Shown piece by piece: positions 7,835 to 13,787 of a DNA stretch of 15,107 nucleotides; position 1 is the first letter of the stretch, and each line of letters starts with the position of its first letter. The stretch comes from ZLKRG08 sp964654815. GTDB taxonomy: Bacteria > Actinomycetota > Actinomycetes > Nanopelagicales > Nanopelagicaceae. The notes under the pieces were generated by a model. That model saw only the letters and a program-made list of their open reading frames with translations, was not told where the DNA came from and ran no database searches. A program made the position numbers and the translations under genes. Where the stretch lies: assembly GCA_964654815.1 (NCBI GenBank), contig CAZZLH010000029.1, positions 1 to 15,107 of the forward strand, read 5' to 3'.

Positions 7835-8544
7835 AGCATCCCGCTCTGTTTTGGATGCTCTGGTCGTGAAACCACGGGTAAGCGCCGAAGCCAGAGCCAG
7901 ATTCCGTGAGCTCTAATTCGCGCCATCGCCTGCAAAGTTGAGAATGGCGTGCGCAAATACGCAGCTAAGCGGTTGTTGATACTTGCCTCCAACTGAACTC
8001 CTGTAAAACTTGCGCTAAAAACTAAGGCGCTATTCTGATATAAATTTACCGAAACGGCTACATGTTCTTGATCCAATATCGCTCTAGCTTGATAGTCGCC
8101 ATCAACAGTAAAGAATGGTGAGACATAAAATTCTTTGGCTAAACGCGCATTGCCTTTCTCGTCTACTTTTATCAAATGGGCATGGCGGTCGCCATAGGTG
8201 TTATGGATCTCTAAAATTACCCATCTGGTCCGATCTTGGTTATCAATACACCAATAGACCGAAAGCGGGTTAAAGACATATCCATTGGTGCGCGCGCTGG
8301 CTAACATCATGATTCGATCAGATGGTTGGATGCTCTCGCCACGACTTTGCGCAAAGAATCCAACCGCCTCCTTCAAAGATTTTGCTTCACCCCCGAAATG
8401 ATCCTTCGCCAGTACATGTTTGGCTAAGAAGTTAGGTAGTGGCTCTTCTAGATTGATTAACCACATGTAATTGGTGAACTTCAAAGCGTGGTTAAAAGGA
8501 GTGCGCCTGCGATGTAACACCTTACCTCGTACTAATTTGACCAT
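7831..8544 (-). CDS. DUF1365 family protein
   Basis: Conserved protein of unknown biochemical function, almost always next to an FAD oxidoreductase and a CFA-like enzyme. Family motifs are clear: GKVLHRRRTPFNHALKFTNY near the N-terminus, NGYVFNPLSVYWC (about 87-99), EIHNTYGDRHAHL (about 111-123), FYVSPFF, and the C-terminal HGIWLWLRRLPVVSRPEH. The start at 8544 (MVKLVRGKVL) is preferred over an in-frame ATG at 8607: it gives the usual 237 aa, places the first conserved motif at the N-terminus, and leaves only 4 nt after the preceding stop rather than a 59-nt overlap. The stop overlaps the methyltransferase start as ATGA. Confidence 0.9.
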   Translation of the reverse strand: MVKLVRGKVLHRRRTPFNHALKFTNYMWLINLEEPLPNFLAKHVLAKDHFGGEAKSLKEAVGFFAQSRGESIQPSDRIMMLASARTNGYVFNPLSVYWCIDNQDRTRWVILEIHNTYGDRHAHLIKVDEKGNARLAKEFYVSPFFTVDGDYQARAILDQEHVAVSVNLYQNSALVFSASFTGVQLEASINNRLAAYLRTPFSTLQAMARIRAHGIWLWLRRLPVVSRPEHPKQSGML

Positions 8545-8548
8545 AAGC

Positions 8549-9802
8549 TCACCAGTTCGCACCAAACTTATTTGCCGCTGCCACGCCAGATCTGGCGCCA
8601 TCTTCATGGAAACCCCAACCTAAATGCGCGCCAGCAAATGCCAGACGTGGGCCACCTGCGTTCATTAAGAACTTTGCTGCAGCTAATGACTCTTTAGTGA
8701 AGATGGGATGTTCATAATCCATCTTGGCGATAACCTTCTTTTCATCAACAAATTCTGGGCCATTTAGCGTGACCACATAATCTCTACCGCTATTTAATCG
8801 CATTAGTAGATTCATCCAATAACTGACCAAAACCTTGCCAGATGATTGATTACAACCCTGCATCAAGTAATTCCATGAGGCTCTTGCCCCGGGCAACTTG
8901 GGTAACACCGAACTATCGGTGTGGAGCCAGGTTTGATTCTTTGAATAGGTAACTGCGCTTAAGGCCTGAGATTCGGCACCATCTGCATCTACCAAGATCT
9001 TAAGTGCGTCATTGGCATGGGTCGCAAGGATTACATAATCAAAGCGCTCTACTGCTTTATTTGTGGTGACCTCTACATACTCTGGGAATCTTCGTATTGC
9101 TAGGACTCGGGTGTCGCTCTTTGCACCTGGAATTTTTGCGATTATGGCATCTACGTAACGTTTTGAACCTCCGACAACCGTCTTCCAGGTCGGCGAGTTT
9201 CCGAGTTGTAACATGCCATGATTTTGCAAGAATTCAAAGAGATGTCTGGCGGGGTATTTGAGTGCATCATCATCTCCAGCGGACCAAACACAGGCGACAA
9301 CCGGAATTGCATAGTGATTAATGAAATAGGTACTAAATCTATTGCTCTTTAAAAATTCGCCCCAAGTAATTTGATGTTCGATATCTTCATCAAGTAATCG
9401 CTCTGCCGCTTTGTAGAATCTTGGCACCTCAAGCAACATCCTTAGGAATCTGGGATCCAAGATTCGCGTTGGTTTTGCCAGTATCCCTTTGACGCCCCTG
9501 CCACCGGCATATTGCAGTCCACAACCTTTGCAATTGATGCTCATGCTCATCTCAGTCTCTTGCGTCTCAATTGCCAATTCATCAAATAGCCGCAGTAAAA
9601 ATGGATAGGTGCGTAGATTGTGAACGATAAAACCTGAATCTACATTTATGACCTTGCCATCACTTTCGGTTATTGCGTGAGTGTGGGCATGGCCACCAAA
9701 TCGATTATCCGCCTCAAAGAGTGTGACCTCATGTAAATCTCTCAGCAGATATGCGGAGGTAAGTCCTGAAACCCCCGAACCAATCACTGCCACTTTCGCC
9801 AC
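8549..9802 (-). CDS. FAD-dependent oxidoreductase of the DUF1365/CFA cassette (amine-oxidase-like fold)
   Basis: Flavoprotein related to amine oxidases and desaturases. The 417 aa begin with the dinucleotide-binding AVIGSGVSGLTSAYLL (5-20) and an FEADNRFGGHAHT segment. Family signatures follow: NVDSGFIVHNLRTYP, VACVWSAGDDDALKYPA, GGSKRYVDAI, and the C-terminal FAD-binding GAHLGWGFHEDGARSG. Members next to DUF1365 and UfaM-like methylases have been tied to oxidation of methylated unsaturated acyl chains; the assignment here rests on context. The GTG start is supported by an AGAGG Shine-Dalgarno motif 8 nt upstream. It is the first gene of the cassette and divergent from the SRPBCC gene. Confidence 0.87.
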   Translation of the reverse strand: MAKVAVIGSGVSGLTSAYLLRDLHEVTLFEADNRFGGHAHTHAITESDGKVINVDSGFIVHNLRTYPFLLRLFDELAIETQETEMSMSINCKGCGLQYAGGRGVKGILAKPTRILDPRFLRMLLEVPRFYKAAERLLDEDIEHQITWGEFLKSNRFSTYFINHYAIPVVACVWSAGDDDALKYPARHLFEFLQNHGMLQLGNSPTWKTVVGGSKRYVDAIIAKIPGAKSDTRVLAIRRFPEYVEVTTNKAVERFDYVILATHANDALKILVDADGAESQALSAVTYSKNQTWLHTDSSVLPKLPGARASWNYLMQGCNQSSGKVLVSYWMNLLMRLNSGRDYVVTLNGPEFVDEKKVIAKMDYEHPIFTKESLAAAKFLMNAGGPRLAFAGAHLGWGFHEDGARSGVAAANKFGANW

Positions 9803-9810
9803 TTAATTAG

Positions 9811-9815
9811 CCTCT
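9811..9815 (-). promoter_or_regulatory. Shine-Dalgarno site of the FAD oxidoreductase
   Basis: AGAGG on the minus strand lies 8 nt before the GTG start. It decides that start and shows that this operon has a leader, unlike the leaderless genes nearby. Confidence 0.55.
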
Positions 9816-9875
9816 GTTTTCCGCTGCATCTTGAACTTCTTGATCTTCTTGCTCTTTTTCCATCTTGTGGCGGGC

Positions 9876-9903
9876 AATTTACCGCTCACTTGGCGCCAAT
9901 TTA
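9876..9903 (-). promoter_or_regulatory. Candidate promoter/operator of the lipid cassette
   Basis: Two TAAATT hexamers (minus strand, 9898-9903 and 9876-9881) could each be a -10 box. Between them is a perfect 10-bp palindrome, TTGGCGCCAA (9890-9899, overlapping the first hexamer), a candidate operator. No good -35 was found, so this is a weak call. Confidence 0.3.
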
Positions 9904-9920
9904 CAGGTAGTTACGCTGCC

Positions 9921-9950
9921 TTGCAGAATCGCTTACATGGGACCTATATT
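9921..9950 (+). promoter_or_regulatory. Leaderless promoter of the SRPBCC gene
   Basis: TATATT at 9945-9950 (5 of 6 consensus) ends 6 nt before the ATG at 9957, with TTGCAG at 9921-9926 as a possible -35 (18-bp spacer). This decides the start: the longer reading from a TTG at 9831 would place the promoter inside the gene. Confidence 0.6.
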
Positions 9951-9956
9951 CCCATC

Positions 9957-10385
9957 ATGAGCGATATTGTCCTTTCCAAAGTAATGGATTCGAATAAGTC
10001 GGCTGAAGAACTATTTAAATATTTCAGTGATTTCACCACCACTAATGAGTGGGACCCTAATACCGTAAACACCAGCAAATTAAGCGGTGATGGAGGGGTC
10101 GGAACCAAATACTCCAACACCTCAAGCTTCAATGGTCGAGAAAGTTCCTTGGTCTATGAAGTTATCGAGTTCCAACCCAATCATTTGATTCGGCTCCGAG
10201 GCGAAAATAAGAGTTTGGTGGCGATCGACACTATGAAAATTGAGGAGCACTCTGGCAAGCGGAGGTTTACCTATGAGGCCAGATTTAAATTTAAAGGTGT
10301 CGCAAAGCTTGCCGCACCCTTTCTAAAGAAAGCTTTTGACAAGCTCGCTGCTGACGCTGAAGTTGGATTGAGAAAGGTGCTGTAA
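9957..10385 (+). CDS. SRPBCC (START/polyketide-cyclase-like) superfamily protein
   Basis: Probable small-molecule or lipid-binding protein of the helix-grip fold; ligand unknown. The 142-aa protein starts MSDIVLSKVMDSNKSAEELF, the typical first strand and helix of the fold. FSDFTTTNEWDPNT resembles the common dxxxxxxWDP turn. Alternating strands follow (GVGTKYSNTS, SLVYEVIEFQPN, LIRLRGENKS), and a long amphipathic C-terminal helix (about 113-142) closes the fold. It is divergent from the lipid cassette and overlaps the following membrane protein by one base (TAATG). Proteins of this kind often accompany lipid or polyketide enzymes, so a link to acyl-chain modification is plausible but unproven. 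Confidence 0.8.
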   Translation: MSDIVLSKVMDSNKSAEELFKYFSDFTTTNEWDPNTVNTSKLSGDGGVGTKYSNTSSFNGRESSLVYEVIEFQPNHLIRLRGENKSLVAIDTMKIEEHSGKRRFTYEARFKFKGVAKLAAPFLKKAFDKLAADAEVGLRKVL

Positions 10386-10756
10386 TGAGCGAATACATCG
10401 CAGGCTCCTGCAATATCGGACCATCAGAGATCAAACAACGCCAACGCGTTGCGTATATAGGTGGTTTGCTTTATTTAATTTCGGCAGTAACGCTCATCGC
10501 TACAAACGCTGCCGCATCGACCAAGTTGCTCTTATTTATCCCAGCTCTGATTTGCTCGGTGGGTTTTATTCAGGCAAGGCGTAAATTTTGCGTGGCCTTT
10601 GGATTCATGGGTGTCTTCAATTTTGAGAAAGTTGGCGGTACTCGCAAAATCACGATCAATGCAGATTTGGCAGCGGATCGTAAGTATGCGGTAAAGCTAT
10701 TGCTGCAATCCGTACTTGCTGCAGTAGCCTTAACCGCATTGGTGCTTTTTATTTAG
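10385..10756 (+). CDS. Conserved small membrane protein of unknown function
   Basis: I do not recognise a named family. The 123-aa protein has a short N-terminal motif CNIGPSEIKQRQR (9-21), then hydrophobic segments at about 23-41, 47-63 and 104-122, so three membrane passes are likely. Between the second and third is a conserved-looking stretch FIQARRKFCVAFGFMGVFNF (61-80) with Cys69, and a short basic/acidic linker. The Cys-Asn-Ile-Gly-Pro start and the FCVAFG motif look like conserved signatures. Its start shares a base with the SRPBCC stop, so the two are almost certainly co-translated and probably work together. The 3' end meets the convergent terC transcription unit. Confidence 0.7.
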   Translation: MSEYIAGSCNIGPSEIKQRQRVAYIGGLLYLISAVTLIATNAAASTKLLLFIPALICSVGFIQARRKFCVAFGFMGVFNFEKVGGTRKITINADLAADRKYAVKLLLQSVLAAVALTALVLFI

Positions 10757-10928
10757 CTAAAGCGATCTCGGGAGCCAACCAGACCCTGATCTTCTTCTTA
10801 ATCGTCCGATTGGCGACCACGTTGCCGGTTCGATTCCATCGCTTGAGTTTTATGATGGTGACCTCATCGGTGTGAGTTGGGCTCTTTAATTTGTAGTAAA
10901 TGACCGTCCTTTGAATCTTACTTAACAT
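10749..10928 (-). CDS. Possible small hypothetical protein downstream of terC
   Basis: A 59-codon frame starts at an ATG that overlaps the last 11 bp of terC (10918-10928) and ends 8 bp into the convergent membrane-protein gene. The product is strongly basic (many Lys/Arg), has no membrane segment and matches no family I know. Codon choice resembles the neighbours, and the short overlaps at both ends fit the compact style of the window. It fills an otherwise empty 161-bp gap. It could equally be a chance frame in the 3' untranslated region of terC. Confidence 0.35.
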   Translation of the reverse strand: MLSKIQRTVIYYKLKSPTHTDEVTIIKLKRWNRTGNVVANRTIKKKIRVWLAPEIALAK

Positions 10929-11838
10929 TTGCATCCGCCTTTCTAAAGCTTGCAATTATTGAGATTGTGATTACTACGGTGATTACGGTTAGGGAGAACC
11001 AGGTTGGGATTTTGAAGAATGCGTGGCTAACGATCATCTTGACTCCAACCCAGCCAAGAATGATTGATAGTCCTTCCTTTAAATACTTGAATTTATGCAT
11101 TAGGTCAGCGATCAAGAAGTACATAGATCTAAGGCCCAGGATCGCTAATGCATTGCTGGCAAAGACCAAGAATGGCTCCTCGGTGACGGCGAATATCGCT
11201 GGGATGGAGTCGATTGCGAAGACCAAATCCATAAACTCAACCATCACCAGAACCAAAAATAGTGGGGTGAAATATCGAACTCCGTTAACCATTACTGTGA
11301 ATGATTCATCTTTGATCTCTTTGGTCAGTCTAAGTTTGGTGCTTAGCCATCTATAGAAGCGAGATTTCTCTAAATTGAAATGCTCATTCCTTTGGATAAA
11401 CATTTTTACGCCTGTGATGATTAGGAAGACCCCAAATACATATAGGACCCAGGCAAATTCTTTAATTAATGCGGCGCCGCCCACAATCATGACGGATCGC
11501 ATCGCTAGCGCGCCGATTACGCCAAGAAAGAGCACGCGGTGTTGGTATTTGCGGGGCACGGCAAAAGCGGTAAATAACAGACCCCAGACAAAGACATTAT
11601 CTATTGCAAGTGATTTTTCGATTACGTATCCACTTAAATATTGCAATCCAAATTCACTTCCATATTGCGCCCAAATGATGGCTCCGACAGCCAGACCACA
11701 ACCAACCCAAATGGCAGACCAGATGGCAGCTTCTTTAAATTTGATCTCTTGGTGTCCGCGATGTAGGAAGAGATCGAGCAATAACATTGCTAAAACAAAA
11801 CCGAGCAAGATTGCCCAGGTTGTGAGTGATACATTCAT
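10918..11838 (-). CDS. terC: TerC/Alx-family integral membrane protein, likely Mn2+ exporter
   Basis: Multi-pass membrane protein of the TerC/Alx group, whose members export manganese or protect against metal and alkaline stress, and in some bacteria load Mn onto secreted enzymes. It has 306 aa with about eight or nine hydrophobic helices. The two signature motifs carry conserved acids: EKSLAIDNVF (74-83) and VEFMDLVFAIDSIPAIFA (200-217, with Glu201, Asp204 and Asp210). A cytoplasmic basic loop (about 148-178) separates the halves. The ATG follows an AAGGAG site by 5 nt. The leader folds as a yybP-ykoY manganese riboswitch, which supports manganese as the relevant ion. Tellurite resistance itself should not be inferred. 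Confidence 0.92.
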   Translation of the reverse strand: MNVSLTTWAILLGFVLAMLLLDLFLHRGHQEIKFKEAAIWSAIWVGCGLAVGAIIWAQYGSEFGLQYLSGYVIEKSLAIDNVFVWGLLFTAFAVPRKYQHRVLFLGVIGALAMRSVMIVGGAALIKEFAWVLYVFGVFLIITGVKMFIQRNEHFNLEKSRFYRWLSTKLRLTKEIKDESFTVMVNGVRYFTPLFLVLVMVEFMDLVFAIDSIPAIFAVTEEPFLVFASNALAILGLRSMYFLIADLMHKFKYLKEGLSIILGWVGVKMIVSHAFFKIPTWFSLTVITVVITISIIASFRKADANVK

Positions 11839-11843
11839 GACAG

Positions 11844-11955
11844 CTCCTTGTGTAGTGACTACACAAGGTCTCCGCCGTCGAAATCTTCGACCTAAACACC
11901 GGTTGCTTTCACAACGTATTGACGGTGCCTAGCAGTTGGGGTACTCCCCTTGATG
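11844..11955 (-). promoter_or_regulatory. yybP-ykoY-type (Mn2+) riboswitch in the terC leader
   Basis: The minus-strand leader carries the hallmarks of this class: GGGGAGTA (11942-11949), GTCAATACG, a GTTG/CAAC hairpin followed by CCGGTG, a GTCGAA/TTCGAC hairpin, and CGGAGACC just before the P1 closing strand. P1 can form between CAAGG (11948-11952) and CCTTG (11864-11868). The same CCTTG begins a perfect 10-bp hairpin (arms 11859-11868 and 11846-11855, 3-nt loop) that buries the AAGG of the terC Shine-Dalgarno site (11844-11849). The two pairings exclude each other, so aptamer formation should free the ribosome-binding site and turn terC on. Known members sense Mn2+; the call here is by eye, with no covariance-model search. 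Confidence 0.85.
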
Positions 11956-11962
11956 GGGAGTA
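11942..11962. repeat. Inverted repeat at the terC transcription start
   Basis: Perfect 8-bp arms TACTCCCC (11942-11949) and GGGGAGTA (11955-11962) with a 5-bp centre. One arm is the conserved aptamer motif read on the minus strand; the other runs from the -10 box to about +1. It may be an operator, an alternative RNA hairpin if transcription starts further upstream, or chance. Confidence 0.6.
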
Positions 11963-11990
11963 TTTTGCAGATTTCTACGGCAAAGGTCAA
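11962..11990 (-). promoter_or_regulatory. Promoter of terC
   Basis: Minus-strand TTGACC (-35, 11985-11990, 5 of 6) is separated by 17 bp from CAAAAT (-10, 11962-11967, 4 of 6). The predicted start near 11955 is immediately 5' of the P1 stem of the riboswitch, giving a leader of about 117 nt. This fit between promoter and aptamer supports both calls. Confidence 0.6.
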
Positions 11991-12090
11991 AACGAGAGAC
12001 CGGCGTGAGAAATCTAAGTTTGACCAATGGTGGGCCTTCCCCTCTCTTGCTTTAAATGTTGGAAAGATTAGGTCCTACTAAGAACCACCA

Positions 12091-12132
12091 AGAGCTGGAA
12101 AATAAGAGCTGGAAAATAAGAGCTAGCAAATA
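12091..12132 (+). repeat. Three 14-bp tandem repeats upstream of the heliorhodopsin gene
   Basis: Two identical copies of AGAGCTGGAAAATA (12091-12104 and 12105-12118) are followed by a third differing at two positions, AGAGCTAGCAAATA (12119-12132). The array ends 26 bp before the start codon. It may be a protein-binding array or a slippage product. The unit is not an integral helical turn. Confidence 0.85.
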
Positions 12133-12147
12133 ACTGGCATCGATATG

Positions 12148-12153
12148 AAGGAG
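12148..12153 (+). promoter_or_regulatory. Shine-Dalgarno site of the heliorhodopsin gene
   Basis: AAGGAG lies 5 nt before the ATG at 12159 but only 2 nt before the ATG at 12156, so the second of the two adjacent ATGs is the likelier start. Confidence 0.65.
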
Positions 12154-12158
12154 AGATG

Positions 12159-12935
12159 ATGGCTGCGAAAGTGCCAATGGAGATAAGTGCAGATCGCGCA
12201 AGTGGGCTTAAGCGCTACAACTTGATTGCAGGTGTGTTCCACGCCATACAAGCAGTGGCGATTATCGCCTTGTCTAATGGATTCTCACTCCCGGTACACA
12301 TTAGTTATTTACAAGGCCCACCGATTCCAGGAGTGGAATTTGAGAAGGTAGATCTCTTCTCGTTGCCAGTTGGAATTGCGGTAGCTGCATTCTCGATCAT
12401 GAGCGCGCTAGCACATTTCTATGTCAGTGGCCCTGGTTATGGAAGATATATCGAAGGTCTGCGAAATAAAAGGAATTACTACCGCTGGTTTGAATATTCG
12501 TTCTCATCAACATTGATGATCATTCTGATTTCGATGCTCAACGCGGTCTGGGATATTGTGGGAATTATCGCCATCGCTGGTGCCAATGTGGCGATGATTC
12601 TCTTTGGCTGGCTACAAGAGAAGTATGAGGAGCCGGGAACCGGCAGTTTATTGCCGTTCTGGTTTGGCTGTATCGCTGGGATTGTTCCTTGGATTGCGAT
12701 GTTCATCTTGCTCTTCTCACCAGGCAGCACTCAAGAGGCTCCTGGCTTTGTCTACGGCATCGTCTTCTCGCTCTTTTTGCTCTTCAACTGTTTTGCGATT
12801 GTGCAATGGTTGCAGTACAAGCAAATTGGTAGATGGAAAGATTATTTGGCAGGTGAGCGCACCTACATAACCTTGTCATTTATCGCAAAATCGCTTCTGG
12901 CCTGGCAGATATTTGCCGGTACCTTAATCTCTTAG
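12159..12935 (+). CDS. Heliorhodopsin (retinal-binding photoreceptor)
   Basis: Seven-helix retinal protein of the heliorhodopsin family, inserted with the N-terminus in the cytoplasm, opposite to type 1 rhodopsins. Numbered from the ATG at 12159 (258 aa), the signatures are: RASGLKRYNLIAGVFHAIQA before and in helix A with His28, His86 in helix B, RWFEYSFSSTLM in helix C with counterion Glu112, and SFIAKSLLAWQIFAGTL in helix G with the Schiff-base Lys244. Known members are not efficient ion pumps; they have a slow photocycle and are proposed light sensors or modulators of partner proteins. The role here is unknown. A strong AAGGAG site and three 14-bp repeats precede it; the convergent DUF6671 gene ends 6 bp away. 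No proton-pumping rhodopsin or carotenoid gene is in the window. Confidence 0.95.
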   Translation: MAAKVPMEISADRASGLKRYNLIAGVFHAIQAVAIIALSNGFSLPVHISYLQGPPIPGVEFEKVDLFSLPVGIAVAAFSIMSALAHFYVSGPGYGRYIEGLRNKRNYYRWFEYSFSSTLMIILISMLNAVWDIVGIIAIAGANVAMILFGWLQEKYEEPGTGSLLPFWFGCIAGIVPWIAMFILLFSPGSTQEAPGFVYGIVFSLFLLFNCFAIVQWLQYKQIGRWKDYLAGERTYITLSFIAKSLLAWQIFAGTLIS

Positions 12936-12941
12936 GATCTC

Positions 12942-13781
12942 TTAAGGATTACACCAGATACAGCGTTCGGCGGGTAGGGATTCGAAAAGAATCACTCCCG
13001 TCGTTCGATGGTCGCACCTCACACAACCAAGAATCTCGCGGTGGAGCGCATCTGGATTTAGCCGCTTACAAGCCTGGCAATTAACGCCTTTCTCATAACC
13101 CACCACGCCCCAACCTGGGCAATTACACGATGGACATTGTGCGGATATGCGCATCGCTAATCGTTTTGCGGTCTCTTTGATATTGGCCATTCGAGACGGA
13201 GAGAAATGAGCGCGGAAATCATTCTCTAAGATAACTTTTGGGGAGTTCTGTCGTATTGTTTTGATTGCGCTGGTTAGCGCATGGTGGTTGGTAATTCCTT
13301 TGATTGGTCTGGTTCTTTCCATGTCTACACCCATCGCGATGATGCCGTGATTTGGAAAATCAGCCTGTGCTAGAAAGCGATCAATATCGTTACCATCTAT
13401 AGTTTCGAATCTGGCCGCGGTTATCTCAAACGAGCGGTGGCTCTCAACTATTACTAAATCTTCTTCATAATCTTTAAAGACCATCACCTCAACATCAGAG
13501 ATGAGTATTGGTACTTGAGCATCGTTTGAGATGGTTCCCTCTGATGCGATGGCATATTTCAAACCACTCGATTTGGCACCAAGGTCAGCTTTTCTGATTG
13601 CGGTCTCCAAAGGGGTACCTCTACGAGCGACCTCTCCCGAGAAGGTGCCGAGTTGATCTGTATCAACCTCGACTTCCACTAAATCAATTTCGAGAATTCC
13701 TTTGAAACCAGCGCGCACCGCCTCGCCTTTCTTATGTTTGGTGGGTAGCGCAACTTTTAAACCAATATATGGATGGCTCAT
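12942..13781 (-). CDS. DUF6671 family protein with C-terminal zinc ribbons
   Basis: Protein of unknown function. The N-terminal two-thirds fits DUF6671: LPTKHKKGEAV (12-22), VDTDQLGTFSGEVARRGTP (39-57) and AIASEGTIS (77-85), then an ITNHHAL segment (163-169). The C-terminus holds nine cysteines at 216, 219, 221, 235, 238, 253, 256, 274 and 277 in CxxC pairs, which should bind two zinc ions as paired ribbons. At 279 aa with no membrane segment it is cytosolic. Its start is 6 nt from the stop of the winged-helix gene, so they form an operon. It ends beside the heliorhodopsin gene, facing it. Confidence 0.8.
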   Translation of the reverse strand: MSHPYIGLKVALPTKHKKGEAVRAGFKGILEIDLVEVEVDTDQLGTFSGEVARRGTPLETAIRKADLGAKSSGLKYAIASEGTISNDAQVPILISDVEVMVFKDYEEDLVIVESHRSFEITAARFETIDGNDIDRFLAQADFPNHGIIAMGVDMERTRPIKGITNHHALTSAIKTIRQNSPKVILENDFRAHFSPSRMANIKETAKRLAMRISAQCPSCNCPGWGVVGYEKGVNCQACKRLNPDALHREILGCVRCDHRTTGVILFESLPAERCIWCNP

Positions 13782-13787
13782 GCCAAC

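Larger units (their letters stand above)
12001..12158 (+). promoter_or_regulatory. Upstream region of the heliorhodopsin gene
   Basis: Together with the terC leader this forms the only gene-free stretch over 300 bp (11839-12158). A TTGACC at 12020-12025 could be a -35 on the plus strand, but no good -10 lies at the right distance. TTAAAT at 12052-12057 is another weak candidate. Three 14-bp tandem repeats lie at 12091-12132. The transcription start cannot be fixed from sequence. Confidence 0.3.

Noticed and set aside
8545..8607. Longer DUF1365 protein from an ATG at 8607
   Set aside because: It would overlap the FAD oxidoreductase by 59 bases and add residues before the first conserved motif; ATG 8544 fits the family length.
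9831..9956. N-terminal extension of the SRPBCC protein from a TTG, with a hydrophobic signal-like stretch
   Set aside because: A strong TATATT -10 ends 6 nt before the ATG at 9957, and the fold begins at MSDIVLSKV. The extension has no ribosome-binding site and would include the promoter.
10827..10837. GGTTCGATTCC, like a tRNA T-arm
   Set aside because: No pairing T-stem, no acceptor stem, D-arm or anticodon arm around it on either strand.
11375..11932. 185-codon open frame on the plus strand over terC
   Set aside because: It is antisense to a clear TerC gene, rich in Thr/Pro/Ile repeats as expected for a mirrored membrane protein, and spans the riboswitch.
12091..12132. Possible CRISPR array
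   Set aside because: Units are 14 bp, directly adjacent with no spacers, and there are no cas genes.
12159..12935. Light-driven proton pump (type 1 rhodopsin)
   Set aside because: Sequence motifs are those of heliorhodopsin (RWFEYS in helix C, no DTE/DTD-type pump triad).
12927..12944. Direct repeat ATCTCTTA between the heliorhodopsin and DUF6671 stops
   Set aside because: Only 8 bp, spans stop codons of two genes and shows no hairpin; likely chance.
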